From contig JACTVC010000013.1 of the NCBI GenBank assembly GCA_018417955.1, forward strand, positions 704,633 to 768,632: DNA of 64,000 bases. The letters run 5' to 3'. Below are positions 12,403 through 23,708 of this stretch, in pieces. How positions within the stretch are numbered: the first letter of the stretch is position 1; the number at the start of each line of letters is the position of its first letter. The notes beneath the pieces were generated by a model. The model was not told the DNA's origin. It was given only the letters and a program-made list of their open reading frames with translations, and made no database searches. The stretch comes from Laccaria trichodermophora. Taxonomy: Eukaryota > Basidiomycota > Agaricomycetes > Agaricales > Hydnangiaceae. The position numbers and the translations under genes were made by a program.

Positions 12403-13100
12403 ATGGCCAATCTCAACAACACCATTGGCGCGATTTTCTGGGCAACCTTGTCGCAGCAATGTAAGTGTAATTTCCGTTCAATCTCAAAATCAATGTTGAC
12501 GGAGAATATAAAGTCTCTACGGAATCACCTGGCTCCAGACGTTCATCTACTGCGGACTGCCATTGAGGCCGGCTATCTTTTAGAGTTTGGGTAAATTGGC
12601 TTCATCACTACAACACTGTTGACGTCCATCGTGTTCCCCTGTGTTCTCTCACAGATCGCGTCCTTATGGTTCATAGGCATCGATCGTATTTGGGGTTCCA
12701 TTCTTCCCCTGACTATACGGCAGGGTGTCGGATACTACGCTTCACATGATTCACGGTAAGTCCGAGTCGCCAGTTACACATCCCCCCGGACTTCGTCCTT
12801 GATCGTCCATTTATCAGTTAATTAGCATGCACTCTTCAGTATTCGTTGGCCAGATACCGCCTATCTATGTTAGGGTGTTTGTTCGGAGATTATGGTTTTG
12901 TAAGTGGGCCTTTCAAACCGGTATACAACGACTCAACTGAGCGGCCGGAAGATAGTTCTCTCTCTCATTATTGTAAGTGTCTTCAGTTCATGAAGTTAAG
13001 CCATTCCATGAGGAGGTTCCTTTCCAGATTGTAATGACTATCTTCAACACCTTCGGTCAGTATTTTCCTCCACTGCACGCCAGTGGCGCTCAATACGCCG
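12403..13100 (+). pseudogene. Decayed DUF6534 membrane protein gene
   Basis: Fragments match the N-terminal half of the DUF6534 family: ATGGCC... encoding ANLNNTIGAIFWATL at 12403, LYGITWLQTFIYCGLP around 12512, a fragment reading VSDTTLHMIH near 12727 (compare LDTLHL in intact members), and VPFQIVMTIFNTF near 13017. Splicing the first donor (GTAAGT at 12461) to the only good acceptor before LYGIT puts the second exon out of frame. A stop follows shortly after IYCGLPLRPAIF. The C-terminal blocks (RTDSL, NSLLASLNAR) are absent. I read this as a truncated pseudogene; a very divergent functional gene is less likely. Confidence 0.6.
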
Positions 13101-13496
13101 TATCCAGGGACTGGTCTGGATATGTATTGCGTTTTTTTCGACCTTCCGTGGCTCCGTCATAAATCAATAATATCATAGCTTTTTCGATAAGAGGGTATGT
13201 CCATTGGGGACATTGAGGCTTTCATCATGTGAATCATCACTCAAGCCTAAGATACTCGAGATATTGACAAAACAGTTGCGCGGTTATTGTCAGAACCGGT
13301 CCGCCTTTCGTACTTGTCTCTCCGAGCGTTGTATCGATTGATTCTGGATCAGTGGATAGTGCATTCCTCCCTCAGGGCCGGGGTTGGTGCCAGGCCTAAT
13401 TGCGATATCTCTGTGTACGAACATCACCGTCACGGTGCTGGGTTCAAATCGTCAGCGTTGTTCCAATGATTGCAAAAACAAGACACTTTGTGACTG
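13101..13496. other. Possible old SINE head, no gene
   Basis: No coding signal. At about 13437-13450 the sequence GGTTCAAATCG resembles a Pol III B box, and TGGTGCCAGG about 50 bases earlier loosely resembles an A box. This could be the head of an older tRNA-derived element, but the match is weak. Confidence 0.3.
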
Positions 13497-13945
13497 GGCA
13501 GAAGTTGGGCAGCTCAGATGTTAATACTATGCCCTACCAGGACCTCGGCACCCCCTCTCAGTCGGCACATTTTTGAGTTCGAACCCTTCCGCCAAACCTC
13601 TTGCCACAAAATTTCAGAGAGAGCCTCCTGGGACTAATCCAACCTAATTCCTCTTTTCTCCGTCCAGAAAAACGATGAATTGACGAAGTTCTGTTATTTC
13701 GGCAGTCACAATCTGTCACGTTCTTCCGCCAAAAAATGTGACGTTTTGTGACTGCCGACTGTGCGGGGGTGCCGAGGTCCTGGTAGGGCATAGTATGTGT
13801 AGCATAACTCAAGTCAACACTCAACAAAACTTATGGTGAAGTGGTTATCGTGCTCACCTTCCATTCCGAACTTTAAATTCGACGTGTAGCAAGCGGGTTC
13901 AACTCCAACTGGATGTGATATCTATCCTTTTTGTTATTCTACCAA
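13497..13945 (+). mobile_element. tRNA-derived SINE copy 1, split by a MITE
   Basis: Two pieces, 13497-13526 and 13794-13945, together match the uninterrupted copy at 14018-14180. The left piece has GCAGAAGTTGGGCAGCTCAG; the right piece begins TGTGTAGCATAACTC. A Pol III A box (TGGTGAAGTGG) and B box (GGGTTCAACTCC) are visible in the right piece, spaced as in a tRNA gene. The 267-base insertion between the pieces is the MITE listed separately. The tail is T-rich and ends in a CCAAA-like motif shared by other copies. Confidence 0.75.
13527..13793 (+). mobile_element. 267-bp MITE, copy 1 (Tc1/mariner-like)
   Basis: Begins CTATGCCCTACCAGGACCTC and ends with its reverse complement, GAGGTCCTGGTAGGGCATAG. 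A TA dinucleotide flanks each side (13525-13526 and 13794-13795), as for Tc1/mariner-type insertion. It has no coding capacity. The second copy at 22887 has the same length in the opposite orientation. The element lies within SINE copy 1. Confidence 0.85.
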
Positions 13946-14017
13946 ATGATTTTAGATACGAACAAAATGGGGATGATCCGGTCTCGTCGTAGCTGCGCAC
14001 ACTTCTCTGGTCTGGTG

Positions 14018-14180
14018 CAGAAGTTGGGCTGCTTAGATGTTTAAATGTGTAGCATGACTCGTCTAAGTATACAAGGTGAAATGGTTATCATGCTTGCCTT
14101 CCATTCTGAACTTTAAATTCGGCGTGGGGAAAGTGGGTTCGACTACAACTGGATGTAATATTGTTTTTTGTCATTTTACC
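14018..14180 (+). mobile_element. tRNA-derived SINE copy 2
   Basis: Intact relative of copy 1: GCAGAAGTTGGGCTGCTTAG, then TGTAGCATGACTC, an A-box-like GGTGAAATGG and a B box GGGTTCGACT, and a T-rich tail ending TTTTACCAAG. It lies about 70 bases after copy 1 in the same orientation. Confidence 0.7.
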
Positions 14181-15231
14181 AAGCTCCAAGGGTGGAGGGC
14201 GGACTCGGTCCAGTCTCAACACTTGTGGGATACCTTATTATCTTCATCTCGGAGTCATTAGGTTGATCCATTCGTTGAAACGCCTGGTAAGGACAGAAAT
14301 GTATTCAATTTTGGCCCTTAGGATGTTTGCAATAATGTATCCAAAGAGTAGGGAAGAGCATATGCATGCCAGCTTTTTTCTGTCTTATTGGATGGATTAC
14401 ATTTGTCGCAACTCCAGGTGGAGCAGATTAGTGAGCACACAATGGCGGCTTTGCTAGATTCATGTCAAAACCAATCTATATTGCACCAAGGCCACGGAAG
14501 CCTATATACTTCAAATAAAAATTTGCGGCTTCCGTTCCGAAAGTTGCGGCTTGTAGGCGTCTTCACAGGGTTTAAAGAGTCGTCCCGCCGGAGGGGCTAT
14601 ACGCGCGCGTGGCTTCGTCCTTTCACGCACCATAGTCACACCATTTGTGAATAGGAGGGAGGCCGTTGGGGTAGGCTGGGAGCCAATGGGAACCGCGGCC
14701 GCCTCCTCCGCCACCAAACGCGGATCAAGGTGGGAGTCGGAGGAAAACATACATACCTCGCGATGGCTTGAAATATCCAGTCCCAAGGTCCACTGCCACT
14801 TCACACACCCATTCTTCCTTTCTAAGTCGGACACGACAAAGATAGTTCTCGTGATAGTTTCCAGCGACGACCTTGGAATTGGCATGGTGAATGGGGCCTT
14901 TGGGTAGAAATTCATTATCCGCCCGTATCCCAATCACGGAACTGGGGGTAATCTAAGTTCACATCACCAGGTGATCGAGGACAATGATAATGAATTTTAA
15001 AGAGGACTGCTTCCAGAAGCCAACAGAGGCCTTGGAAGGACCGCTGATAGATGGTGGTGCAACAATGTTTTTCATGCGGTCTTATACACCGAAGGTGTGA
15101 ACAAAAAAGAAGCGTAGTTGTAGGTCGTAGAGAACGATACGCCTATGGGGACATGGCGGCCTGGTTTAGGTATTGAGGGGATGCCGAGCCGCGACAAGCT
15201 TGAGGGAGGCAACCCACAAACCCATGGGAAA
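14181..15231. other. No confident gene; unassigned minus-strand open frame
   Basis: About 1 kb. A minus-strand open frame at 14725-14937 (residues include NYHENYLCRVRLRKEEWVC) looks protein-like and ends near a possible donor, but I recognise no family. A second, overlapping minus frame (14511-14933) is probably its shadow. Confidence 0.35.
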
Positions 15232-16633
15232 TCAACGCTCATCAACACTGGAGCCAGTGGGCGGAACGTCACACTCAGGAGATCCGTGGTCACTCAACAA
15301 CGAATCTTCTGTCGTCACAAGCCTACCCTCCTTCCTCAGGCAATCCTCCACGAGACGAAGAAACGAAGCCCCCTCCGCCTCCACCACCTGTAACATCCGT
15401 GTGTCGTTAAACTGCAGCTGGTATTCCAACCCGTCACAGAAATCGCGGATGTTGGTGATATGAGCACGCATTCGCCGGTGGTACTTGTCTGGGTCCAAAA
15501 CAGGGGCCGTATCGGTGCTTGATGTTGGTGATGTTATCGGCGGGGAGTCTTTCTGCTGCGCATGTTGTTGTTTCTCCCCCAACGATGTCTCTAACGACGG
15601 AGGAGGGAGGCTATCCATTGGCGGCTCTGAATCGTTATCATCGTCGTATGGCTCCCCGCCAAGCGACAGATGTTCTGCGTCCTCATGCTCCTCACGCTCA
15701 ACGGCTGAGGCTGAAGCCGACGGTGCCACAAGCTGCGGTGCCATGTAACTTAGCCCGGTAGACTGCCCTGTAGCGCCTGACGAACCAGGTCCAAACGTAT
15801 GACACCCGTTTATCCACCCAAAACTCTCCCAGATCCCTTGGGCCACCTCGGGAGGAAGCGAAGAGTCGATGTACGGCTCATGCGCGACGTGATGGTGCAT
15901 CCGCACCGTAATAATCCGGACCCCAGGTTTGTTTGAATCGCGAGAAGAAATCAACAGCCGACTTCGACATGGATACCGCGGCTTGGCCATGATATCCCCG
16001 CCAGTCGTTACGCGGGGTTTGGGAATTATTTGTGCCACTCTGGCAGCTTTGGACGGCTTTGAACGGTGTGCTTCGTCTTGGGAACACCAAAATCGTGTTT
16101 TGTGCCCGTTGTTGATGTGTGGATGGTCCTTGACGCTACCGGGGGCGTCAGAAGGGAGAGATGACATTCAGACTGACGCACGTAAATCTGTAACCAGTCG
16201 TCTTCCAAATCTCATGCGTTACAGTCTGTATCCGTTGCTTGTGCGTAACCTCAGAATCCATCATCTCGTAGCTTCCATGAAAATCGACCTGTGAGCTTTG
16301 CTTGAAGCGATCCTTGAGGGCGTTTAACAGCTGCTGGCGATCTTCATAGTTCGCCGGTTGCTAATAGACCGCAGGGAGATGTCAAATTTTGGCTCCAGCA
16401 ACGAATTAACGTAGCTCACGAACCTCATGAGTTGCCCGTCGCAGCGCCTTGTCCGCACTCCCTGAGTCATTCAAGTCTCGTTTCCGCTTGATTCCTTGAA
16501 CGCTTTCTCCCCATGAGCTCGGTCGGAATAGTTCTTTCGAAATGACGGGTGGGCCCCCACCGTCGCGTGGCGTCGCGGAGACTATGGCGTGGAACCGGGA
16601 ATATCCTGCTGCGGGCGATGCAAAGCTTGTCAT
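15232..16633 (-). CDS. Agaricomycete protein with transposon-like zinc-binding region
   Basis: Three exons on the minus strand: 16633-16424, 16360-16182 and 16135-15232, joined by introns of 63 and 46 nt in phase. Order of landmarks: an N-terminal SASPAAGYSRFHAIV-like region (first Met MTSFASPAAG), KALRRATHE, then VDFHGSYEMMD, VTHEIWKTTGYRF, then a Cys/His block with FWCSQDEAHRS, RYPCRSRLLIS, VRMHHHVAHEPYIDSSLPPE. A low-complexity Ser/Asp/Pro linker follows, and a C-terminal helical block YHRRMRAHITNIRDFCDGLEY. The C...C...H-x4-H arrangement resembles FLYWCH/FAR1-type zinc-binding regions found in MULE transposases. No catalytic transposase domain is present. Function unknown; a DNA-binding role is inference. 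The gene has no internal stops. A Met further upstream (near 16717) is an alternative start. Confidence 0.7.
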
Positions 16634-17215
16634 GAAGGAGCCGGAGCCGTTTGATTTGTCGTTGCCGGCGTTGAGGAAGCTGTAGATTACGGGCAGCAAT
16701 GTGGAGGTTAGAGACAAAATGGGTCATGAAAACAAACATCGGTGATTCAAATTGTAATAGTGACAGTTGACTCCATTGACTCCAGCTACAAGTTACACGT
16801 TGTACGTCGATGCAGTGGTTTGGAGTACATGAAAGCCACATATTTGTAGCATAAAGCGTTTTATGAAAGTACAATAGGGATTTAGTCCTTAGGAGGTGTT
16901 GAAACCTATGCTTTCGGCGGCCATTACAAAACCGTCAAGCCACGCTTCAATCTGTCATTCCTAGCACCCGCCACACCAACGTGTACCGCGTGGTAGAATG
17001 GCGTCGGCGGAGCTTAATTGGCAGGTCGAATTCGGCGGCGCTAAGCCAGTATTCGACGTTGGTCGCTTTGAATGCGACACGTTGGAAATTATCAGTTAAG
17101 AGTCGATCTGCGATGCTAGTAAACTCGAGCCATGCCATGTCGTAAATTAAACAGGACACCCACACATAGATAGCACCGACTCGCATCGGCAGTCAGAGTC
17201 CTCGTTGCAAGTATG
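16634..17215. other. Unassigned minus-strand open frame
   Basis: A minus-strand open frame at 16947-17186 (residues WLEFTSIADRLLTDNFQRV, then VEYWLSAAEFDLPIKLRRR) looks like real protein in composition but matches no family I recognise. It could be a single-exon orphan, or a 3' exon transcribed from beyond HSBP1. The rest shows no signal. Confidence 0.35.
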
Positions 17216-17700
17216 TCAATGCAAGCCGCTATCACTTCGTCTGATACCAGGTGTGCTGAGTGATGGCGATTGTGGTACACTTGTGGCAACATCTCCATTA
17301 ATGATGTCTTGTATCGAAGCTTCCAAGGCATCCACGCGTGTGGACATTTGGGTCACTGCAGGTTCAACGTGCGCGCACATCAGAGCCTTTTCAAAATGAA
17401 AGGAGCAAGATATAACAGACTTCTGTCCAGGATCTGTGTCGACATCTCATCAAATTTGGCATCCAGTTGTTCCAAAAGTGTCTCAACCTGTCAATAAGAA
17501 AAAATGCTATGAGAGATCAACGTGGTGAAGCTCACGAATGCCGTTAGTTCGTGAGGGCTTGAAATGTCGTTTGGAGCTATGGCTCTTGCCGTTGACGTGG
17601 CAGGTTGTTTGGCGACTGGTATGGGCGTCTTGTCCTTGTCGTTCTCGGCGGCCCTGGATGGAGTCGCAGGGACTTTCAAAGGCTGAGCGGAGGATTGCAT
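17216..17700 (-). CDS. HSBP1-like heat shock factor-binding coiled-coil protein
   Basis: HSBP1 is a small coiled-coil protein that binds the trimerisation domain of heat shock factor and dampens the heat response; a WASH-assembly role is also known in animals. Three exons: 17700-17536, 17487-17421 and 17355-17216. The splice between exons 2 and 3 creates the Met codon of LDRMTQMSTRVDALE. The core reads ELTAFVETLLEQLDAKFDEM then STQILDRM and VDALEASIQDIIN, with hydrophobic residues in heptad spacing as in HSBP1. The N-terminal extension of about 50 residues is Ser/Pro/Ala-rich, and a short basic tail follows. The encoded length, about 123 residues, is normal for fungal members. Complete. A Met 16 codons upstream in the same frame is an alternative start. 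Confidence 0.85.
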
Positions 17701-20700
17701 TGAGTGGTTGGTACTAAAGAAATTTGAACTTGAACATAACGCCAACGTCCTCCGAAAATAATACGGCCAAATATGCTCCTAACTTGCTCCTAACATTTCC
17801 TTAAGCTTTTCCAAAGCCTTTTCGCCGCAAGCTTGCTTAACATGATGAAAGAACGCTGTCCCCACAGCCCTTACCTCCGCGAGAAATGAATTAATGATAA
17901 CAATTGACATCTTCGATCGCGTCGGCAAACAGCCGTCACAGCTCCACAAAGCTATCCACCTCACACGCGCGCGCAATACAGGCGCCATGAATATAACAGT
18001 ACGTCGTCGTGAATGTTTAGACGTTGGAAACTCAAAAAATATTTTTCGTGTTCAACGAAAACTTAAAACATCGGTGCGAATACTACACGTTATTCTTGAG
18101 GGATGTAAGGAGATGGGTTTGTACTGTTTGATGATCGTAATCTGGACGGCTGTTACCGTGTACGTTATGGGCGGCAGTCCTAGAAATAGTCCTTGCGTCT
18201 AAAAAGCGGATAAGAAGCCCAGTTGTGACTGGCGGAGAGGTCTCAGTTCAAATGCTTGGATCCGGGAGTGCAAGCAGGCCTGGTGGAGTCATGTAAATAG
18301 AAGAGACTGAACTTGGGGAAGTCTGGAGGAAACAGCTAGTAGCCCGGCGGTCAGATTGCTTCGTGGAGTGTATTTCTAAGGCCTGAGATGAGATTAGATT
18401 GGTGTCAAGCGTGTCGTCGAAGACCTAGCAAATCGTTTTCCAGTGCTTATTCAAACCCGATTATCCTGGAGATTTCGCACTTTCAGAGCTACCATTGTGG
18501 GGCCTGGAACAGGGGTACGATTGGCATGTGTTTTCGTCGAGTTCGCGAGATGTTCATCTTGAACTTGAGAGTGGATATTGCTATGCCCCATCAAATTTTC
18601 TAAAACAGGTTGAAGTCGACGTACTGTTCATCGATACAAGCCAGATCGCCTGAAAGATAGGTACAACATGCGTTGCGCGTCCCGCACAACCTTTTTAATT
18701 GGTGCAATTTCGTCCTGTCCTCAATCCGGAGCTCGATAGGTCAATGAAGGTGGTCGCATGACACCAGGATGTAATCGATTAGCGAAGAACAAATCTGCTG
18801 CAGTTGCTGTGTTGATAGTCGGTCTGAAGGCGGCCGCAGATGACTCGAATTGATAACAATGGCCAGCCATACGCCTTCAAATCGAGATGCTTGGGAGTCG
18901 TGCGATATCCAAAAAGCAGTGTGCACAAGTAGTCACCGGGATGGAGGATTCTGAAAAGGGAGACTGAAATGCGAAACCAGAACACAGGCAAACGGCGTTA
19001 TCCAATGAGGAGCGGGTAGTCCCTATTTAGCAGGGTTAAAGGAGTTCGGCATAATGGAACGGATGGCCATCGTTCTCACCCGCCAAGAATCGACGTTGAA
19101 TGCACTGGAATATCCAGTAAGTATTCAATGCGCAGTTTAGGGATGTTTTCCAGGTCCGAACCTACCTGCAGGTGGGATAAGATCGTGTCTTCGCCTTTGG
19201 AACCTAACCCTGCTGCGAAACGGAAGAATGCGGGGAAGCTGAGAACTACGAACCATTTCAAGAGGCTCGATGTGATCCCATGCCTGCTGGCATGGGCGAC
19301 TATTCCTAGGTACATTGTCAGGTCCTAGTCAACTGCCAAGGCCGATTTTCAACTCATGAGAAATCACTCACCTATCTTACATAATTTGGTTTTTTTCCCC
19401 TTGAGCCATGTCGCGAGAGGAAATTGGAAAGCTTTATTTATTCACTTCCAAGTCTGATCGAGTCACTTCAGGAGTTTAACGATGGTTCTCCGATTAAATT
19501 AACTTTGCTTGTACCTGTGTTTGTTATTGACCACACGGATGTCTCCAATCTGTTGGGTTTAGTATGGCCCCGGGATCCCTGAGGAGTCCACGAAAGTGCG
19601 CCTCGTTTTCGATGAGCTGAGAAACGGGGACCTGGCGTCATGATGGGATCTGGACCAAACTGGGGGTGAAATATTTAGAGTCATTTCCTCCAGTAGAAAC
19701 GATCTAACGAAAGACCCCAGATTTTTTGATCGAAGGAGGTGCAGATGAGATAATAGAGCCGAAGGTGTTGATACCACCGTTAGGGGGCGAAACATTACTG
19801 GAATATATGCAAAATATGTCGCTGGATCGTCGCGAGCTCCTGCCACACCGAAAACACATGAGAGATACCCCCATATAGTCGCGAAATAAACCGCCAAAGA
19901 AGCTTTAGTCGGTGTACGATCGTTGTGAATATGAATGGCCCGATGGTGGATGGGAAGTCCGGATCCATCGTTATCTGATGGCCCTATCAAACGCAGCGGC
20001 GCTCAAGCAGCGCTAATGAGGTTATGAGAGCCAAAAATAGCTTCCACTCACGTTTAATTGAAGGCGGACGGGAACAGCGACATATGCAGAATCCAGAGTA
20101 GCTCAATTTCGTAGTTCGAAGAGTTCAACGTTCACTCTCTTTGGTCCTGTTATTTGCAGATTCTCCCTAAACCAAACAACTCAAAAGTCTCTGACTCGGA
20201 AACAGTTCTCGTCTACAGAAAACCACTAGGAACGGCGACAGCCACGACTGACTGAATATCACAGTGGGGTTAATGCGCGTACGTGGCAGTTGTCTCGTTA
20301 TCGCGAACGGAAACAAGATAGCTATGTTTGGCTTCGGCCCTTTGACAATCTCAGGCTACTACTACTGCCAGGAACTTGAAGTCCATCCGTAGACCTTTCT
20401 TCGGCTTAATTGAACCTGCTCCCGGAAACTATGGACAGGATGGACGGAGTGCGTTCAAAACTCTTCCTCCCATCTTCACGAACGTGGCCTTAACTTGAGG
20501 TTGGATACCGCCAAATTGCAGGTCTTGATCGCTTTGTCGATAATGTCGATTTACCTTTTTCTCCCATGACAGCAGGACTTCACAGCACGGTATCAAATGC
20601 AGAAAGACTGAGATTTTCTTCAAAATTATGGGCGTATTTCCACGACGCTACCAAAACGGCTGGACGACGTGGAAAGAGTTCATCCCTGCAAAATTTCTTC

Positions 20701-22886
20701 AGATCCAAGGGCGCTCTTGAACGTGTGTAGGTCAACATAAGTTGACTTATACTACATATTCGCGTTCCTTCTCCCAGAAAGAGGCTGAGAAAAAGACTTG
20801 GAAGGCAATCTGCGATGTCCAAAAGGAGGGGATGCTTGCACTGGCACAATCACCTGAATTACTAACCTCAGAGTCAAGCACGCGGATGGGCCTTTAAGCT
20901 TTAACTCCGGCCCTCTGTTTCCTATCATACGCTGGGTGTGTTCCGTCCTTGATGAAATTGTCATATCGTAGCATCTAACAGCATCATGTCTACCACAAGA
21001 CTCCTTCATGGTCGGAACTGATGTCGTATAGTCATAACTCGTGGTACGTGGAAGTCTTTGTTAATCTATCGTCTATCTACACTAACCATGCTTAAGCATT
21101 GCTTGTTCGCGATTATCGATTCAATCATCCAACCGTAACCGTTACCAGAAATTCCAAAAGGAGCCACTAAATCTTGCTCAGATGTGCTTTTTCGAAATGT
21201 CAACCGTATCCTACACACTCTCACTCGACCTGGTAGTCCGCAGGGCTACATCCTTTTGCCCAAGTCGCAGTCCAATTATCGGATCATTTCATTTTCCAGC
21301 ACCAACTGACATAAGTGCGCCGAGCTAGCTCACCTGGCTTCGGTTAGGTGCTCGTGTTCAGGTGGAAATAACTGCCATTGACATAGATTTGACTTCGGTT
21401 AAATCTTCCGGATTACAAGAACTCATGGGAGCGGATGGGACTGATAGCAACTCTGGAAAAGGTATGTTATGGAGCGGGTAGATGAGTGTCCCTACATTTG
21501 AATCTTTGCAATTATCATGACAATACTTCAGCCGCAGCGCCTCTATCATCGCAGAATAAAAGAAACATTTTTGGTCACTGATAAACGCGACCGAGGCCGA
21601 CGTTGTTTGAATGCCCAGTCATTAGCAAATAATGAGTCTACTATGAGATCGCGATAAACTTCAGCATCCTATCATTTACATCTTATATCGGGATCAAGGT
21701 TTATAAAACCCAAACACCTGTTTCCAGGGAGGAGAGGATGTGGAAGTCCAATTCAGGAAGTTGCTCGTGTTCACTACTCCATCCGAACCAAGGCCATCCT
21801 CCTGGGTTTCTTTCTTCGTTCAAGGAAAGCTGTCTCCCGAATTAATTGTCGACTTTTTCTGGTTACAAAGTGAACGGAAAACATCATCGGCTTGTTAGGG
21901 GTGTATTTCCAAGAGAATAAACATCAATATCGCTCAACATTTCGTCCGGAAACGATGTCCAGAAAGAAGGTGTTAAGGTCACTCACAGGGCTCAAACCTT
22001 CAGTGGGACCTGCATGATATTCATTTGACTTCGACTTCACATCGTGTCCACACGTTCCAACTCAAACCAATTAAATATGTATGTATAAGCAGGAATAATT
22101 ATCAACTTACAATAGAAAATAGTTCTTGGGAGTGGTCCGTAGACGTAAACAATCTCCCGATCATTGCTCACTTGAGGCGTCGGTGGTTTGGCTTTTTGAC
22201 TTGTGTAAGCTGCTACAAGCGGGAAAAACGGAAAGGCGACAAGCGAAAAAAGCCCGGTTTAAATATGAAAAAGTTCACTTTCTACTGATAAAGTCACACA
22301 CCATTATCTCTTGCTCCGAGTCACTCTCACTTTCACACCACAACGGGCGCCGACCTCATTGCTCAAAGCAAATACTGGTGCGGGAACTACATCTTACTCA
22401 CCTTCAGTGTTGGCCGAATGATCATCATAGAAGAAACGCGCCCTCCTAGCAACTGTAGTTTCAGTTGATACATGATTCTCAATAAATAGCAAAGGTCCTG
22501 AATTTGTCACAAGATGGTCAGTGAAAATGAATGATTGACTACATGTCGACTTATCGACGTTTTAAAAACTGTTCACTGACTTAATAGTCATTTTCGAAGT
22601 CAGATGATGGTCGTGTGTATGTCATATCAAAGTCCGCGATGAGCGAGCACGAGGAACGAGTGTTAATTATTACTAATTTACTATCAAAATCCGAATTGCG
22701 TGAGCCAGGCAAGTCCTATGCAAAAACAAGTCATCCGTGTCTGCGGATTTCTTGCATCTAGATATTTATCTAAATATTCTTCTTCTCTTTCCTTATTCAT
22801 AGGACGCTAAAGTTATCCTATTCGTTCATGAGAATGGTCAGCATGTTGTCAAACATTGATCATTGGCTAGTCACTCGATTGGAATA
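17701..22886. other. 5.2 kb without a recognisable gene
   Basis: Several minus-strand open frames look partly protein-like: 17779-17988 (FFHHVKQACGEKALEKLKE), 18779-18991, 19076-19315 (SSLLKWFVVLSFPAFFRF) and 19559-19990 (TKASLAVYFATIWGYLSCVFG). The last two have membrane-like stretches and could be exons of one diverged minus-strand membrane protein gene, but I could not join them in phase or place them in a family. Around 22200-22290 a short AAAAG-rich repeat resembles sequence near 27815 and 57420-57560. No RNA gene is visible. Confidence 0.4.
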
Positions 22887-23153
22887 CTATGCCCTACCAG
22901 GACCTCGGCACCCCCGCACAGTCGGCAGTCACAAAACGTCACATTTTTTGGCGGAAGAACGTGACAGATTGTGACTGCCGAAATAACAGAACTTCGTCAA
23001 TTCATCGTTTTTCTGGACGGAGAAAAGCGGAATTAGGTTGGATTTGTCCCAGGAGGCTCTCTCTGAAATTATGTGGCAAGAGGTTTGGCGGAAGGGTTCG
23101 AACTCAAAAATGTGCCGACTGAGAGGGGGTGCCGAGGTCCTGGTAGGGCATAG
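22887..23153 (-). mobile_element. 267-bp MITE, copy 2 (Tc1/mariner-like)
   Basis: Same termini and same 267-base length as the copy at 13527, but internally in reverse orientation. Flanked by TA on both sides (22885-22886 and 23154-23155). Only a few substitutions separate the copies. Confidence 0.85.
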
Positions 23154-23239
23154 TAGTAAAAAAAGCATATATTTGGCATAGTATAGATTATATAGGGTAC
23201 ATTGATTCTTTGTAAGGGAACTAGGAGGCTGCTCTACCT

Positions 23240-23695
23240 AACACACAGGGGGAGGCGGTTCCTCGAGGGAGGAAGGAGGCCGTTGGTCGAGGGAGGAAGG
23301 AGACTGTTCTTTGAGGGAGGGAGGAGGCGGGAGGGAGGAGACCATTTGTCGAGAGAGGGAGGAGACCGTTTGTCGAGGCGGGAGAAGGCCGTTCTACTAA
23401 CACACAGGAGGGGCCGTTCGTCGGGGCGAGGCCGTTCGTCGAGGGAGGGAGAAGACCGTCCGTCAATGGAGGGAGGAGGCCGTCCGTCGAGGTTTGTCGA
23501 GGGACGGGGGAGACCATTCGTCGAAGGCAGGAAGAGACCGTTCTTCAGGAGGAGGCCATTCATCGATAGAGGCCGTTCGTCAAGGGAGAAGACCATTCGT
23601 CGAAGGCAGGAGGAGGCCGTCCGTCGAGGGAGGTAGGAAGCCGTTCGTTGAGGGGAGACTTTACGTCGAAAGATGCGGCCGTTCGTCGATGTGGT
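23240..23695. repeat. G-rich minisatellite
   Basis: About 450 bases of irregular tandem repeats built on GAGGGAGGAGGCCGTTCGTC-like units of roughly 20-27 bases, with the plus strand strongly purine-rich. Open frames in both strands through this block are low-complexity by-products of the repeat, not genes. Runs such as GGGAGGAAGGAGG could form non-B structure. Confidence 0.8.
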
Positions 23696-23708
23696 GAAGG
23701 AGGCAGAC

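Noticed and set aside
15485..15761. Plus-strand open frames with Ser/Gly-rich or His/Arg-rich residues
   Set aside because: They are antisense shadows of the low-complexity linker in the minus-strand gene 15232-16633.
23202..23636. Long open frames rich in Arg, Gly and Glu, or Pro and Ser, on both strands
   Set aside because: They arise from the minisatellite, whose unit lacks stops in several frames; no complexity, no homology and no gene context.
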